A DNA stretch of 52,658 nucleotides, from contig NZ_MBLO01000272.1 of NCBI RefSeq assembly GCF_001854805.1, positions 1 to 52,658 on the forward strand. Direction: 5' to 3'. Source of the DNA: Pseudofrankia coriaricola. GTDB lineage: Bacteria > Actinomycetota > Actinomycetes > Frankiales > Frankiaceae. This document shows, piece by piece, positions 15,169-21,764 of this stretch. The notes under the pieces are model-generated. The model saw nothing but the letters and a program-made list of their open reading frames with translations, had not been told where the DNA came from and searched no databases. Position 1 is the first letter of the stretch. The number at the start of each line of letters is the position of its first letter. Both the position numbers and the translations under genes were made by a program.

Positions 15169-16412
15169 GCGACACGACCATTCCGGCTCAGGCCGAAGGA
15201 GGCGCGACAATGGCGGAGCCTCGCGCCGCCGGAGGCCCGCAGATAGTCGCGCAGTTCAAGCCGGAGGACGCGACCGGCGGTGGGGGCGCGGTCGCGACGG
15301 CGACCCTTGCTCCCGAGGTACCGGTCGCCCCGGGGACTCCTGGCGCCTCCGCCGTGCCGGCCGCGCCGGCCGTCGAGAGCCGGCTGACCGGGATCGGACG
15401 CGGGGTCGCCCGGTGGGCCGCCGCGCTCGCCGGCGCGATCGCCATCTTCACCGTGCTCCTGCTGCTCAAGGGCGCGAACCCGGCGAGCGTCTACTCCAAC
15501 GTGTGGACCTCGACGTTCACCAACCAGCCGTCGATCGAACAGATCTTCGTCAAGGCGGCGCCGCTGCTGCTCGGCGCGCTCGCCGTCGTGGTGCCGGCCA
15601 GGGCCGGGCTCGTCAACGTCGGCGGCGAGGGCCAGATCGTGATCGGCGCGGTCGCCGCCGGCGGGATCGGGATCTCGCTCGGCGACAGGCTCGGCGGCGG
15701 GCTGGTCATGATCCTCATGGTCGTCGCGTCGATGGCCGCGGGCGCGGCCTGGGCGGGGCTCGCGGCGGTGCTGCGCCTGACGGTCGGCATCAACGAGGCG
15801 GTCAGCACGCTGCTGATGAACTACATCGCCCTCGACCTGCTGCTCTACCTGATCTACTCGCCGTGGAAGGACCCGCACGGCACCGGGCAGCCGACGACCG
15901 CACCGCTCGCGGACACGGCGAAGCTGCCCTACCTCGGCACCACCGCGGTCCACGTCGGGATCGTGTTCGCACTGATCGCGACCGCGGTCGTCTGGCTGCT
16001 GCTGCGCTACACGACCTGGGGCTTCCGGCTCCGGGTGATCGGCGGCAACCCGGAGGCGGCCCGGCGCGCCGGGCTCCCGGTCGCGCTGCTGCTGCTCTCG
16101 GCGATGCTCGTCGGCGGGGCGCTCGCCGGGCTCGGCGGCATGGTCCACTACGCCGGCGTCGAGTACAAGCTGCGCACCGGCATCACCACCAACTTCGGCT
16201 ACATCGCGTTCCTCGCGAGCTGGCTCGCGCGGCACAACCCGGTGAGCGTCGTGCTCGCGGCGCTCGCGCTCGCGGCCATCACGGTGGCCGGCGACAGCCT
16301 GCAGCTCGACTCGGCGCTGCCGGCGGCCACGGTGAACATCCTGATGGGCCTGGTGCTCATCGCCGTCCTCGGTTGGACGACACGCAAGAAGAGCGGGGGG
16401 AAGGCGCGATGA
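15165..16412 (+). CDS. BMP-type ABC importer, permease subunit 1
   Basis: The 415-residue integral membrane protein belongs to the BPD_transp_2 (RbsC/YufP-NupB) family. A soluble, Ala/Pro/Gly-rich N-terminal extension of about 75 residues is followed by some eight to ten hydrophobic helices, beginning [18 protein letters not shown]. The family motif [10 protein letters not shown] and the coupling segment [15 protein letters not shown] are clear, as is [10 protein letters not shown]. It pairs with the next permease to form the channel. It overlaps both neighbours by four bases, so stoichiometric coupled translation is expected. The long N-terminal extension is unusual, and an alternative ATG at 15210 would shorten it by 15 residues. 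Confidence 0.92.
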   Translation: MSDTTIPAQAEGGATMAEPRAAGGPQIVAQFKPEDATGGGGAVATATLAPEVPVAPGTPGASAVPAAPAVESRLTGIGRGVARWAAALAGAIAIFTVLLLLKGANPASVYSNVWTSTFTNQPSIEQIFVKAAPLLLGALAVVVPARAGLVNVGGEGQIVIGAVAAGGIGISLGDRLGGGLVMILMVVASMAAGAAWAGLAAVLRLTVGINEAVSTLLMNYIALDLLLYLIYSPWKDPHGTGQPTTAPLADTAKLPYLGTTAVHVGIVFALIATAVVWLLLRYTTWGFRLRVIGGNPEAARRAGLPVALLLLSAMLVGGALAGLGGMVHYAGVEYKLRTGITTNFGYIAFLASWLARHNPVSVVLAALALAAITVAGDSLQLDSALPAATVNILMGLVLIAVLGWTTRKKSGGKAR

Positions 16413-17326
16413 GCAGCCTGGTGGTCGACGTCCTGGCCGGCGCCGTCGGCGGTGGCACGGCGATCATGTATGCCGGGCTCGGCGAGACCATCTCCGAGCG
16501 GGCGGGCGTGATCAACCTGGGCACCGAGGGGAGCATGCTGGGCGGCGCCCTGGCCGCCTACGCGGCCACCGCGACCTCGGGCAGCCCGTGGGTGGGTGTG
16601 CTCGCCGGTATGGGCGCGGGCGCGGCGCTCGCCGGCGTGCACGCGGTGCTGGTGGTGGCCCGCAAGGCCAACCAGTTCGCGTCGGGCCTGACGGTGATGT
16701 TCTTCGCGCTGGGCCTCACGTCCCTGTTCGGCGCGGCCTACGTCGGGCGGCAGATCCACGCGCTCAACCCGTGGAAGGTGCCGGGCCTGTCGGCCATCCC
16801 CTGGGTCGGCCCGATCCTGTTCGACCACGACCCGCTGACCTACATCTCGTTCGCGGTCGCCCCAATGGTGTGGTGGCTGCTCTACAAGAGCCGGGTCGGC
16901 CTGCTGATCCGCACGGCGGGCGAACACTCCGAGGTGCTGCTCGTCCATGGCTACTCGACGAACACCGTGCGCTATGTGTCGGTCATCGCCGGGGGCGGGC
17001 TGTGCGGGCTCGGCGGGGCGCAGCTGTCGATCGCCTACTCGAACGCCTGGTTTGAGAACATGACGGTCGGCCGCGGCTTCATCGCGGTGGCGCTGGTGAT
17101 CTTCGCGACCTGGAACCCGCTGCGGGTCATGGCCGGCTCGTACCTGTTCGGCGCGGCGCTCGCCCTCTCCCCCGCGCTGCAGGCCCGTGGCTACGGGATC
17201 AACCAGTTCGCCCTGGACGCGATCCCGTTCGTCGTGACGATCCTGGTGCTCGCCGTACTGGGCAAGCGCACTCTGCTCGCCGCGCCCGACGAGCTGCGCC
17301 GCGTCTTCGAGACCCGCGCCGCCTAG
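16409..17326 (+). CDS. BMP-type ABC importer, permease subunit 2
   Basis: The 305-residue membrane protein is the second half of the channel (YufQ/NupC-like). G-E-T-I-S-E-R-A-G-V-I-N-L-G-T-E-G-S near residue 25 is the family hallmark. About eight to nine transmembrane helices follow, with A-N-Q-F-A-S-G-L-T-V-M-F in the coupling region and R-T-A-G-E-H-S-E-V-L-L-V-H-G-Y in the cytoplasmic loop before the last helices. The ATG overlaps the previous stop. After its stop a 215-bp gap contains a short GC palindrome (CGGCCGG/CCGGCCG around 17382-17396), which may attenuate or stabilise the transcript before the binding-protein gene. Confidence 0.92.
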   Translation: MSSLVVDVLAGAVGGGTAIMYAGLGETISERAGVINLGTEGSMLGGALAAYAATATSGSPWVGVLAGMGAGAALAGVHAVLVVARKANQFASGLTVMFFALGLTSLFGAAYVGRQIHALNPWKVPGLSAIPWVGPILFDHDPLTYISFAVAPMVWWLLYKSRVGLLIRTAGEHSEVLLVHGYSTNTVRYVSVIAGGGLCGLGGAQLSIAYSNAWFENMTVGRGFIAVALVIFATWNPLRVMAGSYLFGAALALSPALQARGYGINQFALDAIPFVVTILVLAVLGKRTLLAAPDELRRVFETRAA

Positions 17327-17541
17327 CGCGAGACCCGCGCCGCGCGGCGCCACAAAGCCCCCGCATCGGTTTCTGACCGATCGGCCGGACCGGCCGGGAT
17401 CCTCCCCTGCCCCCTTTGGCCGTCCGGCCATCTCCTCCTGCCCGCGCGCCGCACTGACCCCACGGCGCCATCCCTCCCTGCCCAGAACGACCCGTTCGCG
17501 GGAACCTCGGCTCACTTCCACCGGGAAGGACCTCTTTCACA

Positions 17542-18714
17542 ATGCGATTCCGTTCACGGCGGGTCGTGGTGGCGTTCACCGCCGTCGCCTCCGCGCTCGC
17601 GATCGCGGCCGCCGGCTGCAGCAGCGCGGCGTCCCACGACTCCGCCGCTACCGCCTCCGGCTCCTCGGCGCCGGGCAAGGACAGCAAGGCCGTCGGTTTC
17701 ATCTTCGTCGGCCCGAAGGACGACTACGGCTACAACCAGGCCGCCTACCAGGGCAGCCAGGAAATCAAGAAGGCCTTCCCGGACCTGCAGGTCATCACCG
17801 CGGAGAACGTCCCCGAGGACGACAACGCGGCCCGGGTCATGGAAGGCATGATCCAGAAGGGGGCGAAGATCATCTTCGCCACCAGCTACGGCCACCTGGA
17901 CGCCGCGCTCAAGGTCGCCGCCGCCCACCCGGACGTAGTCGTCGTCCAGCAGGGCAACGTGATCGCCGACGGAAAGGTCACGGCGAACACCGGCACCTAC
18001 TTCGGCACGGTCTACGAGCCGGTCTACCTGGCCGGCATCGCCGCCGGGAAGGCGACGAAGTCCAACAAGCTGGGCTACGTCTACGCGTTCCCGATCCCGC
18101 AGACCATCGCGAACATCGACGCGTTCGAGCTCGGCGCGAAGTCGGTCAACCCGGACGCGAAGACCTACACCGTCAACACCTCCAACTGGTGCGACCCGGC
18201 CAAGCAGGCCCAGGCCACGCAGAGCCTGCTCTCCCAGGGCGTCGACGTCATCAGCCAGCACCAGGACTGCACCGGCACCGTCATCAAGGCGACCGAGGCC
18301 GGCGGGGCATTCACCGTGGGCTACCACGCGGACGCCTCGTCGCTCGCGCCTAAGGGCTGGCTCACCGGCTCCGAATGGGCCTGGGGCCCGCTCTACACCG
18401 ACATCGTGAAGACCGCGCTGGGCGGGACCTTCACCGGTAGCAAGTACAACGCGAACTACCGCGTCGGATACAAGAACGGTGAGAACCCCTTCGTCCAGTC
18501 GAAGTTCGGGCCATCCGTGACCCAGGAGACGAAGGACGCCATCACGAAGGCCAAGACGGACATCTCGGCGGCGGACGGCTCGCCGTTCAAGGGCCCGATC
18601 ACCGACCAGGAGGGCAAGGTGCGCATCCCGGCCGGCACGGTCCCGGACTACGCCACCCTCGACACCATCGACTACTTCGTCGACGGCGTCGTCGGGGAGC
18701 TTCCCAAGTCCTGA
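17542..18714 (+). CDS. BMP-family solute-binding lipoprotein
   Basis: The protein has 390 residues. The signal peptide has Arg-rich n-region M-R-F-R-S-R-R, a hydrophobic core and lipobox A-A-G-C, giving a lipidated Cys26 anchored outside the membrane. The mature protein starts with a Ser/Ala linker and the BMP fold, opening [21 protein letters not shown]; then [30 protein letters not shown], and [10 protein letters not shown]. Known BMP proteins (PnrA, BmpA) bind purine nucleosides, but this subgroup with G-P-K-D-D is linked to other solutes. Its position before biuret and allophanate hydrolase genes suggests a ureide or biuret as ligand; this is inference. A strong hairpin follows the stop. 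Confidence 0.9.
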   Translation: MRFRSRRVVVAFTAVASALAIAAAGCSSAASHDSAATASGSSAPGKDSKAVGFIFVGPKDDYGYNQAAYQGSQEIKKAFPDLQVITAENVPEDDNAARVMEGMIQKGAKIIFATSYGHLDAALKVAAAHPDVVVVQQGNVIADGKVTANTGTYFGTVYEPVYLAGIAAGKATKSNKLGYVYAFPIPQTIANIDAFELGAKSVNPDAKTYTVNTSNWCDPAKQAQATQSLLSQGVDVISQHQDCTGTVIKATEAGGAFTVGYHADASSLAPKGWLTGSEWAWGPLYTDIVKTALGGTFTGSKYNANYRVGYKNGENPFVQSKFGPSVTQETKDAITKAKTDISAADGSPFKGPITDQEGKVRIPAGTVPDYATLDTIDYFVDGVVGELPKS

Positions 18715-18731
18715 GGACGGCCCGGATCATG

Positions 18732-18775
18732 ACCTGACCGCGGCCAGGGGCGTCGCCGTCCCGCCGCGGTCAGGT
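18732..18775 (+). terminator. Hairpin with 12-bp perfect stem between binding-protein and hydrolase genes
   Basis: ACCTGACCGCGG and CCGCGGTCAGGT flank a 20-nt loop, 18 bp past the lipoprotein stop and 126 bp before the hydrolase start. It could terminate most transcripts or protect the 3' end of the transporter message, letting transporter and enzymes be made in different amounts. Confidence 0.6.
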
Positions 18776-18901
18776 CTACCGCTCCACCCCCGCGACGCCC
18801 CGGGGCGCGGCTTCCGTGCCGCCGGGGCGTCCGGGCCGCCGACGGCCGCCGTCGCCGGCCGTCGACCACGCCAGCAGCTCGGGGAAACCGAAAGGACCAC
18901 G

Positions 18902-19615
18902 ATGACCGCCAACGACGTCACCTTCGCCACCGTTGAGGCGGACCCGTACAACTGGCCGTACAACGGATCGTTCTCCCCGGCCACCACCGCCGTGATCAAC
19001 ATCGACTGGCAGGTCGACTTCTGCGGCAAGGGCGGCTACGTCGACGCCATGGGCTACGACCTGGAGCTCACCAGGGCGGGGCTCGCACCGACGGCGCGAC
19101 TGCTCGAGGTACTGCGGCCGCTCGGGTTCTTCATCGTGCACACCCGCGAGGGCCACCGCCCGGACCTGTCCGACTGCCCGCCGAACAAGCTGTGGCGCTC
19201 GAAGCGGATCGGCGCCGGCATCGGCGACGAGGGCCCGTGCGGGCGGATCCTGACCCGCGGCGAACCAGGCTGGGAGATCGTCCCCGAGGTCGCCCCACTG
19301 CCCGGCGAGGTCGTCATCGACAAGCCGGGCAAGGGCTCGTTCTACGCGACCGACCTGAACCTGGTCCTGCAGCGCGCCGGCATCACCCACATCATCCTGA
19401 CCGGCATCACCACCGATGTGTGCGTCCACACCACGATGCGCGACGCCAACGACCGTGGCTACGAGTGCCTGCTGCTGTCCGACTGCACGGGCGCGACCGA
19501 CCACGGCAACTACGAGGCCGCCCTCAACATGGTCAAGATGCAGGGCGGCGTCTTCGGTTCGGTCGCCACCTCGGACGCGCTGCTCACCGCCGTGGCCGCC
19601 CCGGTCGCCGGCTGA
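18902..19615 (+). CDS. biuH: Cysteine hydrolase, biuret amidohydrolase type (BiuH-like)
   Basis: This 237-residue protein is of the isochorismatase-like hydrolase family. The triad is visible as Asp35 (I-N-I-D-W-Q-V-D-F), Lys141 ([10 protein letters not shown]) and Cys174 (G-I-T-T-D-V-C-V), with the cis-peptide G-I-T-T before the Cys. Long stretches match my memory of rhizobial biuret hydrolase: D-P-Y-x-W-P-Y-N-G, C-G-K-G-G-Y-V-D-x-M-G-Y-D, [22 protein letters not shown] and [14 protein letters not shown]. BiuH cleaves biuret to allophanate and ammonia. The next gene consumes allophanate, which strengthens the call. The close alternative, ureidoacrylate hydrolase RutB, lacks these signature stretches. 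Cytosolic. A GGAAACCGAAAGGACCACG stretch precedes the ATG. Confidence 0.85.
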   Translation: MTANDVTFATVEADPYNWPYNGSFSPATTAVINIDWQVDFCGKGGYVDAMGYDLELTRAGLAPTARLLEVLRPLGFFIVHTREGHRPDLSDCPPNKLWRSKRIGAGIGDEGPCGRILTRGEPGWEIVPEVAPLPGEVVIDKPGKGSFYATDLNLVLQRAGITHIILTGITTDVCVHTTMRDANDRGYECLLLSDCTGATDHGNYEAALNMVKMQGGVFGSVATSDALLTAVAAPVAG

Positions 19616-19621
19616 CCGGCG

Positions 19622-21229
19622 ATGGTCAGCGCCTTCCCCGAGCCCGAAGCCCTGGCACATCCTAAAACCCAAACCCAAACCCAAACCCAAACCCAAGCCC
19701 TGACCGGAGCCCCAGCCCCAGCCCCGGCTTCCCCGACCGCGCCGGCGCTCGTGCCGGCGCCGCTCGACCTGCAGGCCGCCGTGCTGCGCGCCGCCTACCT
19801 CTCGGGGCGGCTGCGCGTGGCCGACGTCGTCGACGCGGTGCTGGCGGCGATCGCCGCCCGCGGCGACGATGGCGTCTGGATCCACGTCGCCGACCGCACC
19901 GACCTCCTCGTCAGGGCGGCCGAGCTCGACGCGCGTGCCGCGGCGGTGGCGCCCGGTGACGACCTCCCGCCGCTGTTCGGCCTGCCGTTCGGGGTGAAGG
20001 ACAACATCGACGTCGCCGGGATGCCGACGACGGCCGCCTGCCCGGGCTTCGGCTACCAGGCCACCGTCGGCGCGCCGCTGGTCGACGCGCTGCTCGCCGC
20101 CGGCGCCGTCTGTGTCGGCAAGACCAACCTCGACCAGTTCGCCACCGGCCTGTCCGGGGTCCGCAGCCCCTATGGCATCCCCACCTCGCCGTTCGACCCG
20201 GCGATGATCGCCGGCGGGTCCAGCTCCGGGTCGGCGGTCGCGGTCGCCGCGGGCCTGGTCACGTTCGCCATCGGCACCGACACCGCCGGCTCCGGCCGGG
20301 TGCCGGCCGCGCTGACGAACACCGTCGGCATCAAGCCGTCCCGGGGGCTGGTCAGCTCCAGGGGCGTTGTGCCGGCCTGCCGGTCGCTGGACTGCCCTTC
20401 CGTGGCGGCGCTGTCGATCGCCGACGGCGCGCTCGTGTTGGACGTCATCAGCGGCTTCGACGAGCACGACCCCTGGTCGCGCCAGTTTCCCTCGCCGACA
20501 CCCGGCCGGGTCCCCTGGACGGGCGAGGGAGGCGCGCCCAGTCTCGGGGGGCTGGGCGCGCCGTCCGTCCGGCTGGGGATCCCGGCCGCGGCCATGGTGG
20601 CCGCCGACTGCGACGACGCGGTCCAGGCGGTGTTCGGGCGCGCGCTCGACCTGCTCACCGCCATGGGCGCGGAGCTGGTCGAGATCGACCTCGCCCCGTT
20701 CTTCGAGGCCGGGACCATGCTCTACGGGGGCCCGTGGCTTGCCGAGCGCTACGCCGCGGTCGGCGACTTCCTGGAGGAGCATCCGGACGCCGTGCACCCG
20801 GTCGTCGCCGAGCTGCTCGCGCCCGGCGCCCGGATCAGCGGCGTGGACGTCTTCACCGGTGTCGACCGACTGCGGACGCTGCGCCGCCAGACCGAGGCGA
20901 CGTGGCGGGCGGTCGACGCGCTGGTGCTGCCGACCGTGCCCCGGACGTTCTCCGTCGCGGACATGCTGGCCGACCCGATCCGGCGCAACGCCCGCCTCGG
21001 TCGGTACACGACGTTCGCGAACCTGCTGGACCTCGCCGCCGTCGCGGTCCCGGTCGGCTTCGGCGGCGGTCTGCCCTACGGCGTGAGCGTCATCGGCCCG
21101 GCCGGCTCCGACGCCCAGCTCGCCGCCGTCGGCGCCGCGCTGCACACGAGTTCCGGCCTCGCGCCAGGACGCGGCACCTTCCCGCTGGCCGCGGCACCCG
21201 GGACGGCGGCCACCAGCCTGCCTGCCTGA
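19622..21229 (+). CDS. atzF: Allophanate hydrolase (amidase-signature family)
   Basis: The 535-residue enzyme hydrolyses allophanate (urea-1-carboxylate) to CO2 and ammonia, the last step of biuret breakdown. The Ser-cisSer-Lys triad is present: Lys in G-V-K-D-N-I-D, cis-Ser in A-G-G-S-S-S-G-S, and the nucleophile in T-D-T-A-G-S-G-R-V-P-A. The stretch D-N-I-D-V-A-G-M-P-T-T-A-A-C-P and L-D-Q-F-A-T-G-L-S-G-V-R-S-P-Y-G identify the allophanate branch. It lacks most of the C-terminal domain present in AtzF of about 600 residues, as in shorter homologues. The N-terminus is odd: a Gln/Thr repeat from telomere-like DNA followed by a Pro/Ala linker, before the domain starts near residue 48. The ATG lies seven bases after the biuH stop without a clear ribosome site; a GTG near 19751 is an alternative. 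Confidence 0.88.
   Translation: MVSAFPEPEALAHPKTQTQTQTQTQALTGAPAPAPASPTAPALVPAPLDLQAAVLRAAYLSGRLRVADVVDAVLAAIAARGDDGVWIHVADRTDLLVRAAELDARAAAVAPGDDLPPLFGLPFGVKDNIDVAGMPTTAACPGFGYQATVGAPLVDALLAAGAVCVGKTNLDQFATGLSGVRSPYGIPTSPFDPAMIAGGSSSGSAVAVAAGLVTFAIGTDTAGSGRVPAALTNTVGIKPSRGLVSSRGVVPACRSLDCPSVAALSIADGALVLDVISGFDEHDPWSRQFPSPTPGRVPWTGEGGAPSLGGLGAPSVRLGIPAAAMVAADCDDAVQAVFGRALDLLTAMGAELVEIDLAPFFEAGTMLYGGPWLAERYAAVGDFLEEHPDAVHPVVAELLAPGARISGVDVFTGVDRLRTLRRQTEATWRAVDALVLPTVPRTFSVADMLADPIRRNARLGRYTTFANLLDLAAVAVPVGFGGGLPYGVSVIGPAGSDAQLAAVGAALHTSSGLAPGRGTFPLAAAPGTAATSLPA
19665..19694. repeat. Five tandem AAACCC hexamers in the atzF 5' end
   Basis: A telomere-like hexamer array, perfect over 30 bp, encodes alternating Thr-Gln, and is followed by CAGCCC-type repeats encoding Ala-Pro. 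The low GC of this patch stands out against its surroundings. Hexamer slippage would keep the frame. Confidence 0.9.
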
Positions 21230-21299
21230 TCGCGCCCGACGAGCCCGGGCCACGGCCGTGTGGCGGCCGCGGCCCGCCCCACGGCGGCGAGCCGGCTGG

Positions 21300-21316
21300 G
21301 TACCCTTGGGGAGTAC
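21300..21316. promoter_or_regulatory. CsoR-type copper operator
   Basis: GTACCCTTGGGGAGTAC: GTAC ends with a C-run and a G-run between, the pattern of CsoR operators (TACCC-N-GGGTA type). It lies 21 bp upstream of csoR, so the gene is probably autoregulated and derepressed by Cu(I). Confidence 0.6.
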
Positions 21317-21337
21317 CTGGTGGGCTAGGGACGGGGC

Positions 21338-21724
21338 GTGGCAGCCATGTCGACGAAGCCGCGGGCAGGCGACGGGCCCGACGTGAGCGGCGACGAGGAC
21401 GGGACCCAGGACCCGGTCGCCGAGGCGGTGCCGTCACACGGCCAGCACGGCTACAGTGCGCACCGCGATGACTACCTCGCTCGGCTGCGCCGGATCGAGG
21501 GCCAGGTCCGTGGTCTGCAGCGCATGGTCGACGAGGACAAGTACTGCATCGACATCCTGACGCAGGTCTCCGCCGCCACCCGCGCCCTGCAGTCCGTCGC
21601 GATCGGCCTGTTGGAGGACCACCTCGGCCACTGCGTCGCGGACGCCGTCGCCACCGGCGGCCCGGTCGCCGACGAGAAACTGCGCGAGGCGAGCGCCGCC
21701 ATCGCCCGCCTCGTCCGCTCCTGA
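21338..21724 (+). CDS. csoR: CsoR-family copper-sensing repressor
   Basis: This 128-residue all-helical repressor of the CsoR/RcnR family has the copper ligands in exact register with M. tuberculosis CsoR: Cys70, His95 and Cys99 (spacing 25 and 4), in the contexts D-K-Y-C-I-D-I-L, L-L-E-D-H-L-G-H-C. The DNA-contact helix is R-L-R-R-I-E-G-Q-V-R-G-L-Q-R-M. An N-terminal extension of about 40 polar residues, ending in a His-containing segment, precedes the core. GTG 21338 (AGGGA seven bases upstream) is taken as the start; ATG 21347 is possible. No copA or copZ is in the window, so the wider regulon is elsewhere. It is convergent with the kinase gene; 40 bp separate the stops. Confidence 0.9.
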   Translation: MAAMSTKPRAGDGPDVSGDEDGTQDPVAEAVPSHGQHGYSAHRDDYLARLRRIEGQVRGLQRMVDEDKYCIDILTQVSAATRALQSVAIGLLEDHLGHCVADAVATGGPVADEKLREASAAIARLVRS

Positions 21725-21764
21725 CCTTGCCCGCTCCCGCCCCTCGCCTGTCCTCCCCCGCGGG

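Noticed and set aside
17382-17396. CGGCCGG-A-CCGGCCG palindrome between permease and lipoprotein genes
   Set aside because: Pure GC palindromes of this size are common in such DNA; mentioned only in the gene entry.
18776-21253. 825-codon open frame on the minus strand
   Set aside because: Antisense of biuH and atzF, including the hexamer repeat read as Gly-Leu; no domain.
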